The translations under genes were made by a program, and so were the position numbers. Below the pieces are notes generated by a model that was not told the origin of the DNA, did not search any database, and worked only from the letters and a program-made list of their open reading frames with translations. Positions 1 through 10,016 of a stretch of 27,637 nucleotides of DNA are shown piece after piece. The DNA lies in the NCBI GenBank assembly GCA_002964805.2, contig PUDQ02000137.1, positions 1 to 27,637 on the forward strand, in the 5' to 3' direction. Position 1 is the first letter of the stretch. The number at the start of each line of letters is the position of its first letter. This DNA comes from Trametes villosa (taxonomy: Eukaryota; Basidiomycota; Agaricomycetes; Polyporales; Polyporaceae).

Positions 1-1
1 G

Positions 2-876
2 GAGCTCGAGATGCGGAGCGCGCCACTCCGCTCATATATGCGCCGCGACTCGTTTACACTGAATGAGGACCACCGAAGCGTGGATCGAGCAGCAAAACGG
101 CGGAGGACAGAGGACGCAAGCGGTCTCTATGTGGTGCGCATTGTTCCCTATAAACCTATCTTCGCCGGGGCTCATAACGGGCGTGCTTTTGCAGACCCAC
201 GGCCCACCGCCGCCGCTCACGATTCCCCCCGTGCCCGGCAAGTACGCGTCGCAGAGCCCGCCGCACAGCTCGGCGGGCTACAGCACGTACTCGTCGCGAT
301 CGGGCTCCGCGTCGTGCTACCAGTCCTACGGCGCGTCGGCGTACCCCGTCCCCAAGACGCCCACCTTGAGCACGACGTCCAACCCATCGTTCTCGGCGAG
401 TGTTCTCTCCGTCTCCGCGAGCTGTGCTGCGCCCAGCAGCCACAGACCTGCGCATACAGAGAGCCGGGATCCTAGTGACGGCGTGTTTTTTCCCACCCAC
501 AGCCCTCCGACTACGCTCCATCCTCACTGCCTTCCTCCGCCAGCGCCGCCCACCACCACCCGCGCCAGCATACGCTCTCCTCGTACAGCACATGTCAACA
601 GCAGCGCACCGTCACCCTCCCCCCGCTCTCCCCGCACCTTGCAAGCCAGTACGAACTAGTGAAGATGGAGGACGAGCAGCAGTATCAACAGCACTACGTA
701 CGTCACCTCGGTTTCCCGAGCGTACGCGCACGCTAATTGATAGCGCGGCTTGGCAGCACGCGGGGCACCAGCCAGCGTCCTCCCACGCTAGCCTCTATCC
801 AGCGGTGGTCCAGCACGGTCACGGAGGCGGGCAGCCTGCCGTCGCTGCGCACTGGCAGTACTCGTCCGAGCGCTGA
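2..876 (+). CDS. 3' part of a Ser/Pro/Tyr/His-rich, probably nuclear protein (5' end outside window)
   Basis: The frame is open from the window edge, so the gene probably starts upstream. The first exon (to 130) carries a basic cluster, AKRRRTED, that looks like a nuclear localisation signal. A good intron follows at 131-194 (ends TTTTGCAG) and keeps phase into a low-complexity exon beginning THGPPPPLTIPP, rich in Ser, Pro, Tyr and Gly. The last introns are 400/411-502 (donor uncertain; 411 keeps the frame, 400 has no better consensus and breaks it) and 698-756 (GTACGT donor, GCTAATTGA branch, GGCAG acceptor). The end contains YELVKMEDEQQYQQHY, a His/Gln/Gly-rich tail and the stop at 874-876. 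Composition suits the disordered tail of a transcription factor, but no DNA-binding domain lies inside the window, so the family is not assigned. Coding nature is fairly sure, function is not. Confidence 0.55.
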
Positions 877-1003
877 GCGCTGCCGTTCCTCTCCCATTCA
901 TTGATACTTCCAACTATGGTCCGATGTGATGGGGAAAAACGTGGTCCAGGCGGCCGTTAGGTGGTGGATGTATCCTCTGTTGTACACTGTTCCTTTACTG
1001 CTC

Positions 1004-1033
1004 ATTCGCTGTCGCTGTCGCTGTCGTTGTCGT
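1004..1033. repeat. (CTGTCG)n simple repeat
   Basis: About four copies of the hexamer CTGTCG, the last with one change, lie in the 3' flank of the first gene. It is a short microsatellite with no evident function. Confidence 0.8.
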
Positions 1034-2198
1034 GATCTGCGTGCCCCTACCTCTTTCTCCCACTCCACGCCCCGGCTGCCCGCTCTGATAGGTATTGCAC
1101 CCCAGTAATCCCCGGAGGTTACATTCTAGAAACGCTCATGTAGAATATACGGGTTTATTGCGTGTCACATTTTTTGCCCGCGCCATCCTCTCGCGCGCCT
1201 GCTGCGTTGTGCACACCACTACCACTATCGCCTTTACGTCCTTCATTCTCGGTCCTTCGAATCCGACCACAGCTACCACCGACGAAGGACGCAGCTCTTT
1301 CCCTGTCGCGTCCGGCGTGCCCTGCCGCCCGCGCACGTCACGCCGCGCTCCAAGTGTCCCGCCCGCGTTCCCAAGCACCAAAACGCCGTCTGATTTCGCG
1401 CCGCCTGCGGGATGCTAGGCTCAATGGGGCGCGAAGCCGTGGCCCGTGGGCCATGGCCAGGACTTGATTGATCGCTTCGTGTTCTCTGCCCGTCCCATCG
1501 GACCGCCCAACCCCCCCTGGAGTGTGAGGGGTGCGCGGCGCCAGCCTGCGTCCCCGCGAGCCCGAGACGTCGACGATTTCAACATGGCCGCCACAGTTAC
1601 GTTGCGCCCATGACCCACCCCGCAACAGGGTGCAGGAGCAGGAACAGGAACGTAGGGGCGCAGCTTAGCGACGCCAGTTCGCGCACCGCGCAAAGTCAGC
1701 GGCGCGCAACGTGGGCGGGCGCTGAATCATCAGTGCATTGCATCCCCACCCAGGCGTGCATCTGCGCGAGTCTTCCCGACGCTATTTTCGCGTGCGCGCT
1801 CACGATCCTAGCCGGCGCAGAGACCTGCATAAGGCTCTCGCAGCCCTCGCTATCGCTAATGCCCGTTGTAACATTCTATTCTGCACATCGTGGCGGTGCC
1901 GCGCCTAGCGGGGCACGACACGCAGGCACGAACACTTAGCAGCGTCCGCGCGTTCCTAGCGGGCGCAACCCCGCCGCACGGCCGGCGACGGGTCTGTATG
2001 TGCGCGCGAGGCCGCTAAGGCGCGTCAGGTCCAGTGCCTCCGTCGCTCAGCGCTCAGCGCTCAGAGCTTATGCCAACTGCCGGGCTCCGCCGCGCGTCAC
2101 GCGACCCCTACTGTCGCCGCCGCCGGGCGCGCTTCTTACATTCTGGCGTCATCGTGCTTCTGGTCCTATTCCTGGTGCCCCGGGATGCGGCATGTGGA

Positions 2199-2216
2199 AT
2201 ATGGATATGGATATGG
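2199..2216. repeat. (ATATGG)3 simple repeat
   Basis: Three perfect copies of ATATGG stand in otherwise GC-rich sequence. Confidence 0.8.
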
Positions 2217-3533
2217 GTCGTAGGGTGCACGCGCATTGTGGGCGGGGTCACAGGATGCCAGCCGTGGCCTTGGATGGCGACCCAGCGGCGGCGCGCACGC
2301 GGGCGCGCGCATTAATTCAGTCGCAGAAGGGTGGTGGTTCTTTGAACGATCCACCCAAGGCGGCCTGCGGGCCTCGCAATCTCCGTCAAACCCATGTGGG
2401 CGGCTCCGTTGGGTTGTCGGCTGCACCTGGCCGCTGTGGGTCCGAGAGGCGTTCGCGGCCTCCACTCAATATGTATAGCCCCAGGGCACGTCAAACATAA
2501 GCGGACCTGCGGCGAGCTGGACCTCACAGGGATGACAAGCTCGTCTTCATTCGTCGCGCTGTGTGTGATTGCCGGCTAAAGGGGCCTGTCACAACAACGG
2601 CCACTGGCATCGTATCAAGCCTGCAGACGACCACCCCTCGCCGCAGCACCGACGTGCGACGCCACATGCAGCAAGGAAAATACCGGGCGGGACAGCAAAC
2701 AGTCGCTCAGTACGTCTTTGACGCGTAAGGTGCACTTGACACGTACTGCCACCATCGCATCGCCCTTCACGGATCCCGAGCCTAGCGGCGACGACGCTCC
2801 TGCGGTCCCTCCATCCTGGCTCCAATATGATATTGATAAAGGCGGTCGACGCAGTAATGGGCCATGTGCGATAGGGCCTCCAGAACCGTACGCCTGAGCC
2901 GCGTCAATGCTCGGCGTTCATACAGTTGGCCTCCGCGGTGGTGCACATCCACCAGCCTTCTCCTCGGAGCTTGAGGAAGAGGTGCGCTCTGGTCAGATAG
3001 TCTTTCCACGCTTACAATGGTCCGGGCAGCCACCTGTGCAAGTCGCCGTTCTCGTTTAGGCTATGCGGGCCTCATGACCCTGATTCACTGCGGGAGCTTC
3101 GGACGGGCCCGTCTGCCAAGCGGCTCCGGGCATCCAGCCGCTGCAAGTACACTGGCGCAGAGCTTGAATGACATGCCAACGGCTCCTGTAGGATGGATAT
3201 AGCAGCGCGATTGCGGTATGAGACGCAGGGCGCCTGATGAGAACCAGGGCCTGCCCGCCCTGCGAGCCCCGAGAAGCCGTCCTTGTCCGTGTCCTTCCTG
3301 ACGAGCGGCCGGCAGGCGGTACCGACGCCAGCTTCGCCATCATCGCATACCAGATCCTGAACTTGACCCAGGCGCCGACCACTCGCGAGCTGGAAAAGAG
3401 GCCGCGGCCGAGCGCTACACTGAGCAAGACTAAAGGGTCAGTACTTCCGCAATTGCCTCACGCACCTGCACCTTCCCCTCTTCATGTCGCCACCCTTCTC
3501 AGCAGACCGTTACGCCGCCAACATCCATGGCCG

Positions 3534-5360
3534 ATGGCGCGTACAGCATGTCAACAGGCTGTAAGCGGTTTTCTTCCCCTCTCCGCCTCTCCGCCTCTCC
3601 GTCAACCCCTTCAGCCCACAGTACCTTGACCGAACAACACGCCCCATCAAGCGCAGCGATGCTGAGCCTCTCACCAGAGAGGACCTCCAGTATGACCTGC
3701 TCTACTACATCTTCGCTGACACCACAAAGGCCTTCGTCGACTACCTTGCTCCCGGCCACCCCATCGTCAACTTCTGTGACCTCTATGTCAACACGCTCTA
3801 CAACTCCCCCAATTGCTCCAGGGTCCTCAAGAATAGTATGATCGAAACCCCCGCGTTTGCCATAGAATACGCGAAGATTGCGCTCTTGACTAACGTGGGT
3901 CGCATCAACACGACCATGGCGTGTGAGTACCACCCATGCCCCTAGTTAGTTTCTCGCTCCGTCCCTCCGTGCCACTGACTGCCTGCAGTTTCCCCAGGTA
4001 CGAAAACTGCTCTTCGGAACTACCACCCGGTTCCCTCCTTGCAGAAGACCAATGGGAACCTCCAAGACGCTGTTCGGATTAAGAAGTGCCTAAAGACGGC
4101 GCTTTTGCCATTCGAATCCAAGAACCCCCCTCTTTCATCGCCGGCAGAAATCCTCGACAAGGCAATAGTGCGCATCCGCTTTCCGACACCCGCAAATCTA
4201 ATCGTACTCGACAGTGCACCGGCTACATTCCACCGACGAGCATCGTCAACCTCATCTTCGTCCTCTCAGACTCCAACCACGCGATGGTGCGCACCCCTCT
4301 CCCCGTCCGCAGCGGTTGCTGACCTTGTGCGTGGAATTCAGACTGTAGCGCAAAAGCACTTCGACCCACCCATCGAGTTCCTTGATCTCTTCCTGCCAAT
4401 CAACCTGTCGTCCGCGTCGCGCGCGCGCGCGTTCCTCTGGGTCATGTACCACTACCTCTTTGGCCCCGAGTGCCAGAACCCGTTCGAAGACGAATACTCG
4501 CGCGCGAACCCGGGGCGCGCGCCACACATGCGCGCGCTGACGCGCCGGGATCAGGCGAAGGAGAACGTCGATCTGGTGGCCGAGATTGAGTGGGGTAAGC
4601 ACATGGGCACGCTCCGCACCAGGTTCCTCCGGGAGCTTGTGGAGGAAATGCAACAGGAGAAGAGCCGCAAGAAGAACCTTCCATCGTCACCCTCTGGTAA
4701 GTTGGAGCATTTGCCGTTCTGAACATGGGAAAGCTTGCACTTGCTGAGTGAGTGCGTCGCTGGCACCGGCTTGCAGTTTCGGTGGCCGCGATGGACCAGC
4801 AGGCTCACACGCAGATGTACGGAACGCTCGATGGCCCAGGCAGTAGAGGCCTGTTGCATTCGCATGAGAGTCGCCCCATAGGCACGTCGACATACGAGCC
4901 GAGCTCTTGGCCGCTCCCGCAGCTTGAGATGTTCATGGGTACGTCATGCAGTGTATTGTCAGGACGGCAAAGAGCTCATTCCGGAGAAGATCATAATCAG
5001 GAGCACTCAATGCTTAACCGTAAGGATGACCCGGGCCTGCGCCGCCGTCTACAACTCCCGCTGACAGAGGCGTGATTCAGAGGCTTGGCATGTCATCAAC
5101 GCCTGCGACCCGTTGGAGGACTCGGATAAGGACAGTGACGAGCATGTTCGCCTTGATTACAGTGTGTCCTACAGCCGCCCTGTGCCGCGGCCCGGTTGCA
5201 AGTTGCTGATTGCTTTCTTCTCCCAGACCGCCGCCTGCGAGTGCTGGCTCGGCTGCGCGGTAAGGAACCTACGCCGGAGCCAGAACCGCCAGCTGGCAGC
5301 AGCAGCCAGGGAGACGCAGGCCCGTCCGGGAGGCTGCAGCACGTGCAATCCTGGCGCTGA
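3534..5360 (+). CDS. IES1: INO80 chromatin-remodelling complex subunit Ies1
   Basis: Eight exons: 3534-3560, 3622-3922, 3998-4167, 4215-4286, 4342-4696, 4777-5019, 5081-5161, 5227-5360. They join in phase to 460 codons plus a TGA stop. Ies1 is a fungal accessory subunit of the nuclear INO80 nucleosome remodeller. Tracts that match the family as I remember it, in order: KRSDAEPLTREDLQYDLLYY, CDLYVNTLYNSP, NVGRINTTMA, NYHPVPSLQKTNGNLQDA with RIKKCLK, PPTSIVNLIFVLS, SSASRARAFLW, NPFEDEYSRANPG, AWHVINACDPLEDSD, and the end DEHVRLDYNRRLRVLARL then GKEPTPEPE. The start is uncertain: ATG 3534 is the nearest start that keeps phase across the first intron, giving only 9 codons in exon 1. Exon 3 uses the AG at 3997. 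The better-looking AG at 3988 would shift the frame and lose the protein. As read, the conserved Phe-Phe-Pro-Glu-Met stretch after NTTMA is missing. Neighbours are unrelated. Confidence 0.78.
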
Positions 5361-6659
5361 CCGAACGCGTTACTTGGCATGCGCTTCTCTGCTTTCTTGT
5401 TTGCAGGCTGGTGCGTCTCCCGTCCTCTCCAGTGCGTTATGTATGCGCATAAGTGCTCAGATAGCCCATATAGCACTCAGTGCGCCCATTGAGCGGTGCG
5501 GCTGTTTTTCGCGCGATGATGATCTCCCACCTGTCCTTTCTCCCATACCGACACCGTCTCCACCGTTCAGTGCGCTCCCTGTCCCGGGTCTTCGGTCTCT
5601 CATCTGTTCAACTAGTGTTGTTTGACTATATACTTCGTGCGCCCACTGTGTCAGTAGAGGTACTAGAATGTACACACACACCACCTGATCGTCACAGATC
5701 AGGGAGTGCATCAAAATCCCGGTGGTCCTAGTTCAACTCTGGCTAGCTTTGACAGAACTGTCTGACACTCCGCGCTTCAACACGATGTCTTGCGGAACAT
5801 GTGGTCTTCCACAGTGATCTCGCGTCCAAACCACACACCCCCCAGCGTGGGGGCTAGGCAGCTCTCGGTGACCAAGCGGTCCGCGGTACACCTGCGCCAG
5901 AGGAGCAGACTTTCTGAGCCTCATTCAGTCCGAGCTTGCCCCTGCAGTCTAATGCCGAACAATGGTGAAATTACACGCGAGCCGCGGAGGATCCTCCGCT
6001 CAGTAGCCTATGTCGATATTTTCAAGCATATCCGTGCAGTCTATCCAGGAACAATGCCGAGATTTACCCCGAACCAAGCACATGGTCGGAGAGGGATTTC
6101 CCCACTCATAGCCACTGTCTTTCCAGGGGATTCTGCCCTGCAAGGCCAAAGCAAATTCGAGTATGCATACAGTCGGAGAGGGCCGCTGAGATCATACTAC
6201 CCCATGATGTACTCGACAGCGCTGTGTACTGTCGGGGTGAGCCGCATGCGTACGAACATCCGCTAGACTGGTCAGCCGCACGGGCTGCCCATCACCGTTT
6301 TAGAGCATAAACAGTAACAAAGACGTGATCGTAGGCATGAGCGAGGACGAGCAAGGACATGTGCAAGAGCAAGAGCGAGAGGAGCCACATAGCATGAACA
6401 ACGGAACATAGCACATTACACAGAGAAGGGCAGAAGCCTCTGTAGGCGAATGGAGCAGGAAGCAGATGAGATGTGCTTCACTGACACCAGATCACACCCC
6501 TCTCGATGACGGCCTGCCACCCGACGACGTGTGTAGTGGTGATAGGCCTCGCGCCAGGGGCCGTAGCGCCGGGGTATTTACGTAAATCTTTTTGAACCAA
6601 CTTCGTGATAAACCTACAAGGAATCGTAAGCAAGCCAGTAGGATGTGATCACAGACAAT
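5361..6659. other. Intergenic region, no recognised gene
   Basis: This is the 3' flank of the Ies1 gene and the 3' flank of the minus-strand gene ending at 6660, so two genes converge here. The plus frame 5790-6266 is open but has no recognisable motif and no coding look. A 16-bp perfect palindrome (GCGGAGGATCCTCCGC) lies at 5984-5999 and a 12-bp one (ATTTACGTAAAT) at 6576-6587. No polyadenylation signal was identified with confidence. Confidence 0.4.
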
Positions 6660-8097
6660 TTACTTCGACCATGCTATGTCTTGTTTGATCCGGGTTGGGG
6701 CCTCCTCCTTAATGATCTTCTGCATGCCGGCCAACTGACGGTCGACAAAGACCCAGAACTGCCGAGACGTGTACTCCTCCTCAGGAGCGTTGTCGAGAGC
6801 GGCGGCGTCGATGACCGGCAGTTCGTCGTCGGCACCGGGTGTGTAGCTAGTAGATGCTTGTTGCGGGGTGCTCGTGTCGTTGTCATCGACGACGGGCTCG
6901 ACGCCATCGTCCTCGTCGAAAATCGAGACCAGCTTGACGGACGGATCGATGAGGAGAGAGTTGAAGTTGACGAGAAGGTAACGCTGTGTACTAAAGTAAG
7001 CGCGGTGATATGCGAGTATGTGACGACGGACTCACAAGCAACGCCATACGATGCCAGTGCTCAGCCCGGAGCTCGAGGGGCAGGTTCTTCGAGACGCAGC
7101 TAGCAGCTAGCTGCGGGAGGCCGACGACCTTCGCGCGAGAGACCTTGTTGCTGCTACCGCCCATAACCTTCATGACTTCACAGACGGCCTTGGCACCGAG
7201 AGATAGGAGGATCTGTAGTCAAGGCATAGATAATGAATACCGACATGAATGAAGCGAAACGGATATACCTTCTCCTTCATCAAGCCACGGTAGCGGCCAA
7301 GGAGCTTCGGGATCATGAAAACCACCTTCTCAATGGCGTCGGGGTGCTCAAGGACGGCGGTCGGTACACACATAGTCAATGGGTCTTTCCGTAAGAGTTC
7401 CTATGAAAGCATCAGCAACGTGATACAGGGGTCTTGCTGGACCAAGAACGAACATACTATGATCCTTAGATTCAATCCAAGAATATATGCAGTGATGTGG
7501 GGAGAGAGGAGGGTCGCCGCAACGCGGTTTTGGAAGCCGGACTGGTGAAATATATAGCAGAGCTTAACTGAAGATAAACGCGGCACTCACAATGAAATCA
7601 GATGTGGCGAGGTAGGCCATGAGACGGTCGTGAGCAGTGATTCGCTGCATCATCATGATGTTGGCCTGGAGGGTCAGCATCATATGAGATAAACTCGGGA
7701 GCTAGCATGGGTATGGCCAGTGCCAGATCAGTGTCATGATCATGGTGGTGACACGTCACGAAGCACGCACCTCAGCAAAACTGTCCAAGCAGCCCGGCTC
7801 CAGGTCCATCGAAGTGCAAAGAACGTTTCCGAGGGTCTTGAGCTGTTTGGTAGTCTGGGGAGGGATGGCGCCAGTCTCGCCGAAGTCGTCGGGGCGGACT
7901 CGTCGGGTACGGAGGTGGGGCATTCTTCCAGCATTTGATGTCCTGGCGCCCTCAGCCGCGGGTTCATCGTTGTAATCGGACGACAGGAAGAGAGCCCTGC
8001 TAGGGGCGATGCCACTAGGTCGAGCGATAGGGCTGGGGGTGGCATTGTCCCCATTCAAACCTTGGATGGAGCGACGAAATCCGTTGAGAAGGGCCAT
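6660..8097 (-). CDS. Uncharacterised 372-aa protein, six exons
   Basis: Read on the minus strand, exons are 8097-7771, 7665-7591, 7541-7458, 7400-7269, 7212-7036 and 6983-6660. Every join is phase 0, with donors GTGCGT, GTGAGT, GTATGT, GTATAT and GTGAGT. Lengths sum to 372 codons plus TAA. Residues 1-109 are Pro/Arg-rich and probably disordered. The middle (about 110-265) looks helical, with MMMQRITAHDRLMAYLATSD, EHPDAIEKVVFMIPKLLGRY and SKNLPLELRAEHWHRMALL. The tail has an acidic patch (IFDEDDGVEP, VVDDNDTSTP) and ends KQDIAWSK. No signal peptide, membrane segment or catalytic motif was seen. I do not recognise the family; it resembles the soluble uncharacterised proteins common in Agaricomycetes. 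The perfect phases and consensus introns make a functional gene likely. Confidence 0.75.
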
Positions 8098-8199
8098 AGA
8101 GGAGTGGGTGTTTCAAGTCGTGGAAGTTTGAGAGTGGTAGAAGGCGAAGGAAGACGAGCTTGCCGGTGCCCTTTTACAGTGCACAGCTCTGTTTGTGCA

Positions 8200-8207
8200 T
8201 ATTTAAA
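8200..8207 (-). promoter_or_regulatory. Possible TATA box of the 372-aa protein gene
   Basis: TTTAAATA on the minus strand lies about 105 bp upstream of the ATG at 8097. This is a plausible distance for a fungal core promoter and is the only such AT-rich motif just upstream. Assignment is by position and sequence only. Confidence 0.35.
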
Positions 8208-9016
8208 CCTGTCAAGTTAGCGAACAAGCGAGTACGCGATGTATAACAAGACCCAGTGCATAGCGTAAGCCCCAGCGTGGCTACATACTCAAACGAGCAC
8301 GACTTGTACATGCGCGAGAACGGCCCCAGCCCTACCGACCAGATCACTTGATTGAGTGGCAGTCGTCCGCATACTGGAGCGCCCCTAGCATCCGGAAATA
8401 GTTATGATCTTCTCAAGCTTTGCTGGCCCAGCGTGAATGTGCACAATGCTTTTGAGCGAACTTCCTACCAAAAGCGAAGTTTAAAAGCCTCGGACGCCGC
8501 AACGAAAAACGGGCCGGTAGGCTATGCGACATGGCGCATGGCGCCCGTGGTGGGTCGCGCTGGGCAGTCACATCCAATCACGGGTCTCCGACCTGATCCA
8601 TTAGTGCATTATTGAACAGGCAGCCCCGCGACAAAAGCGCGGTGGACGCAAAAACTGATGCACTCATTCGCTACCTGCCGCCTGACTGCTCTGCGGCTGA
8701 GTCGGGGACTCTTGTTGTCCTGCCTCTACTCGAACAAAGAGCCCAGTCCGTGATATGCGCACATTCTATACAGCCTGAAGTGGGCTAAGCAGTTCTCAGC
8801 TTCATCTTGTCCGGCGAGTGGTCTGATTGGTCGTTTTGATAGGTTGAGCAGGTGCGGAGGGCGCACTCGTGAGGCTTAGCTCGATCATGCGATCATGTAG
8901 GCTGTACGACCGGTAGTGAGTACTATATTTTGAGCGCATGGGAGCGGATGCGACATACCTTCATGGTCTTCGCGCGGTCTCGAGGACACGATCATGATGG
9001 CCCAGCGCGCGAGTAA
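8208..9016. other. Upstream intergenic region, no gene seen
   Basis: It lies between the start of the 372-aa gene and the tail of the Hsp70 pseudogene. Small open frames (for example 8352-8615 on the plus strand) have no recognisable motif or supporting introns. Confidence 0.4.
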
Positions 9017-9376
9017 GTCCAACCTCCTCGACGCTTCGGCTCCGTAGGCAGTGCACCGCCGGGGAGGCTGGCTGGGTGAGCCGTCGCTTCTACATGATCG
9101 GGTTCACGATTGCCTGCAGCTCCTCCTGGTTCTCTCCGACGACGCAGCAAGTTGCGCGCTTGTGTCGCTGACCATGCTCTCTCTGTCTTTTCCGAACTCG
9201 TCCACGAGCTTCTGGCCCGCACGGCTGTTGCGGAGATTGTACACTGTACACGCACGACTCGAGGCCGTTGCGCGGTGATACGGGCGGCCGCAGCTTTGCC
9301 CTCAGCTTCGGGTAAATTAAGGTCTGCACAATGTTCGAGTGCATAAAGATAACAAAGGCGACATACCCTTGTACTT
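9017..9376 (-). pseudogene. Decayed C-terminal part of a cytosolic Hsp70 gene
   Basis: Read on the minus strand from 9376: the end of an exon (AAG TAC AAG G), an intron at 9366-9306 (GTATGT donor), then AEGKAAAARITA, a frameshift, NGLES (about 9256-9269), CVY, a second frameshift caused by a repeated TGTACA, then YNLRNS and KLVDEFGK. After another frame change come QEELQAIVNPIM (9094-9129), a TAG stop and a trace of the Hsp70 tail as SVEEV (9019-9033). Hsp70 proteins normally read KYKAED.., NGLESY.., NPIM and end EEVD when cytosolic, so identity and subtype are clear. Several frameshifts and the in-frame stop make it non-functional. The rest of the gene lies beyond the inserted retroelement, at 11584-12101. 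Confidence 0.82.
9365..9376. repeat. Target-site duplication, copy at the 3' end of the element
   Basis: ACCCTTGTACTT here is identical to 11584-11595. Up to three bases may belong to the element's AAAGT-repeat tail, so the true duplication is 9-12 bp. In Hsp70 terms it is the codons Lys-Tyr-Lys plus the first bases of the next intron. Confidence 0.85.
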
Positions 9377-9395
9377 TACTTTACTTTGACTCCAG

Positions 9396-9401
9396 TTTAT
9401 T
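9396..9401 (-). terminator. AATAAA polyadenylation signal of the retroelement
   Basis: AATAAA on the minus strand lies about 20 bp before the element's 3' end. The tail is not poly(A) but tandem AAAGT units (TCAAAGTAAAGTAAAG). Confidence 0.6.
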
Positions 9402-10016
9402 GCCCGAGAGGGCCGAGCCCTATGGTAGGCAGAAACAGTACGGTGGCTACTACGACTCGCGAATGAAGAGGCAGTGTACGAGAAGACATAACGAGAGCCC
9501 CGAGAGGCTCCCAGCATGCCAGGGGGGTAGTATGGTGGGATAGCGACTAAGGCAAAAGGAGGGGACTGCGCGAACGCGCCTTCCCGTGAAGAGTGAAAGA
9601 CCAGAGTAACAGGGAGGGGGGCATGCACTGCGAGCACCCGGCTGCTGCTCCCGGCCATCAAAGGCAAGGGCATGACATACAAACCTGCCGTACATCCGAG
9701 TGGCGTTTGCGCCCCCGGGCTTTCATGCCTCTTGCCACGGTCAGGAGTACGCCTGGCAGTCCCCTGCCAGTCGTCGGAACTCCGCCACCCCTGGAGCGAG
9801 CCGAGGGCTCGCAGTGCATGGCGCCGAAGCGCATGGGGTCAAAGAAGAGTAGCTAACGGTAAAAATGCAACTCGAAACTGCAAAGAAACCGTCCTCAGGC
9901 TAAAACCGTTCCAACTTGTCGAGGTACCGTCCGGCGAGAGTCTGAAAGCCAAAGAATCAGTCGAGTACAAGCGAGCTGGGAATGAAGACGCAGCCGTTTC
10001 TCTCGCATGCACTGCT

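Larger units (their letters stand above)
877..3533. other. Intergenic stretch with no recognised gene
   Basis: The first part is the 3' flank of the preceding gene. Short open frames occur on both strands, but none shows a known motif, a coherent chain of exons or a convincing start. Visible landmarks are simple repeats at 1004-1033 and 2199-2216 and a CGCTCAGCG-type short tandem near 2043-2066. Minus-strand frames at 2782-3033 and 3056-3427 are open but unrecognised. Confidence 0.4.

Noticed and set aside
1131..1418. Open frames on both strands downstream of the first gene
   Set aside because: No motif, no introns, and overlapping frames on opposite strands with composition typical of GC-rich non-coding DNA.
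4939..4962. Possible 24-bp intron in Ies1 exon 6 (GTACGT...GTCAG)
   Set aside because: Too short for spliceosomal removal, and reading through keeps the frame.
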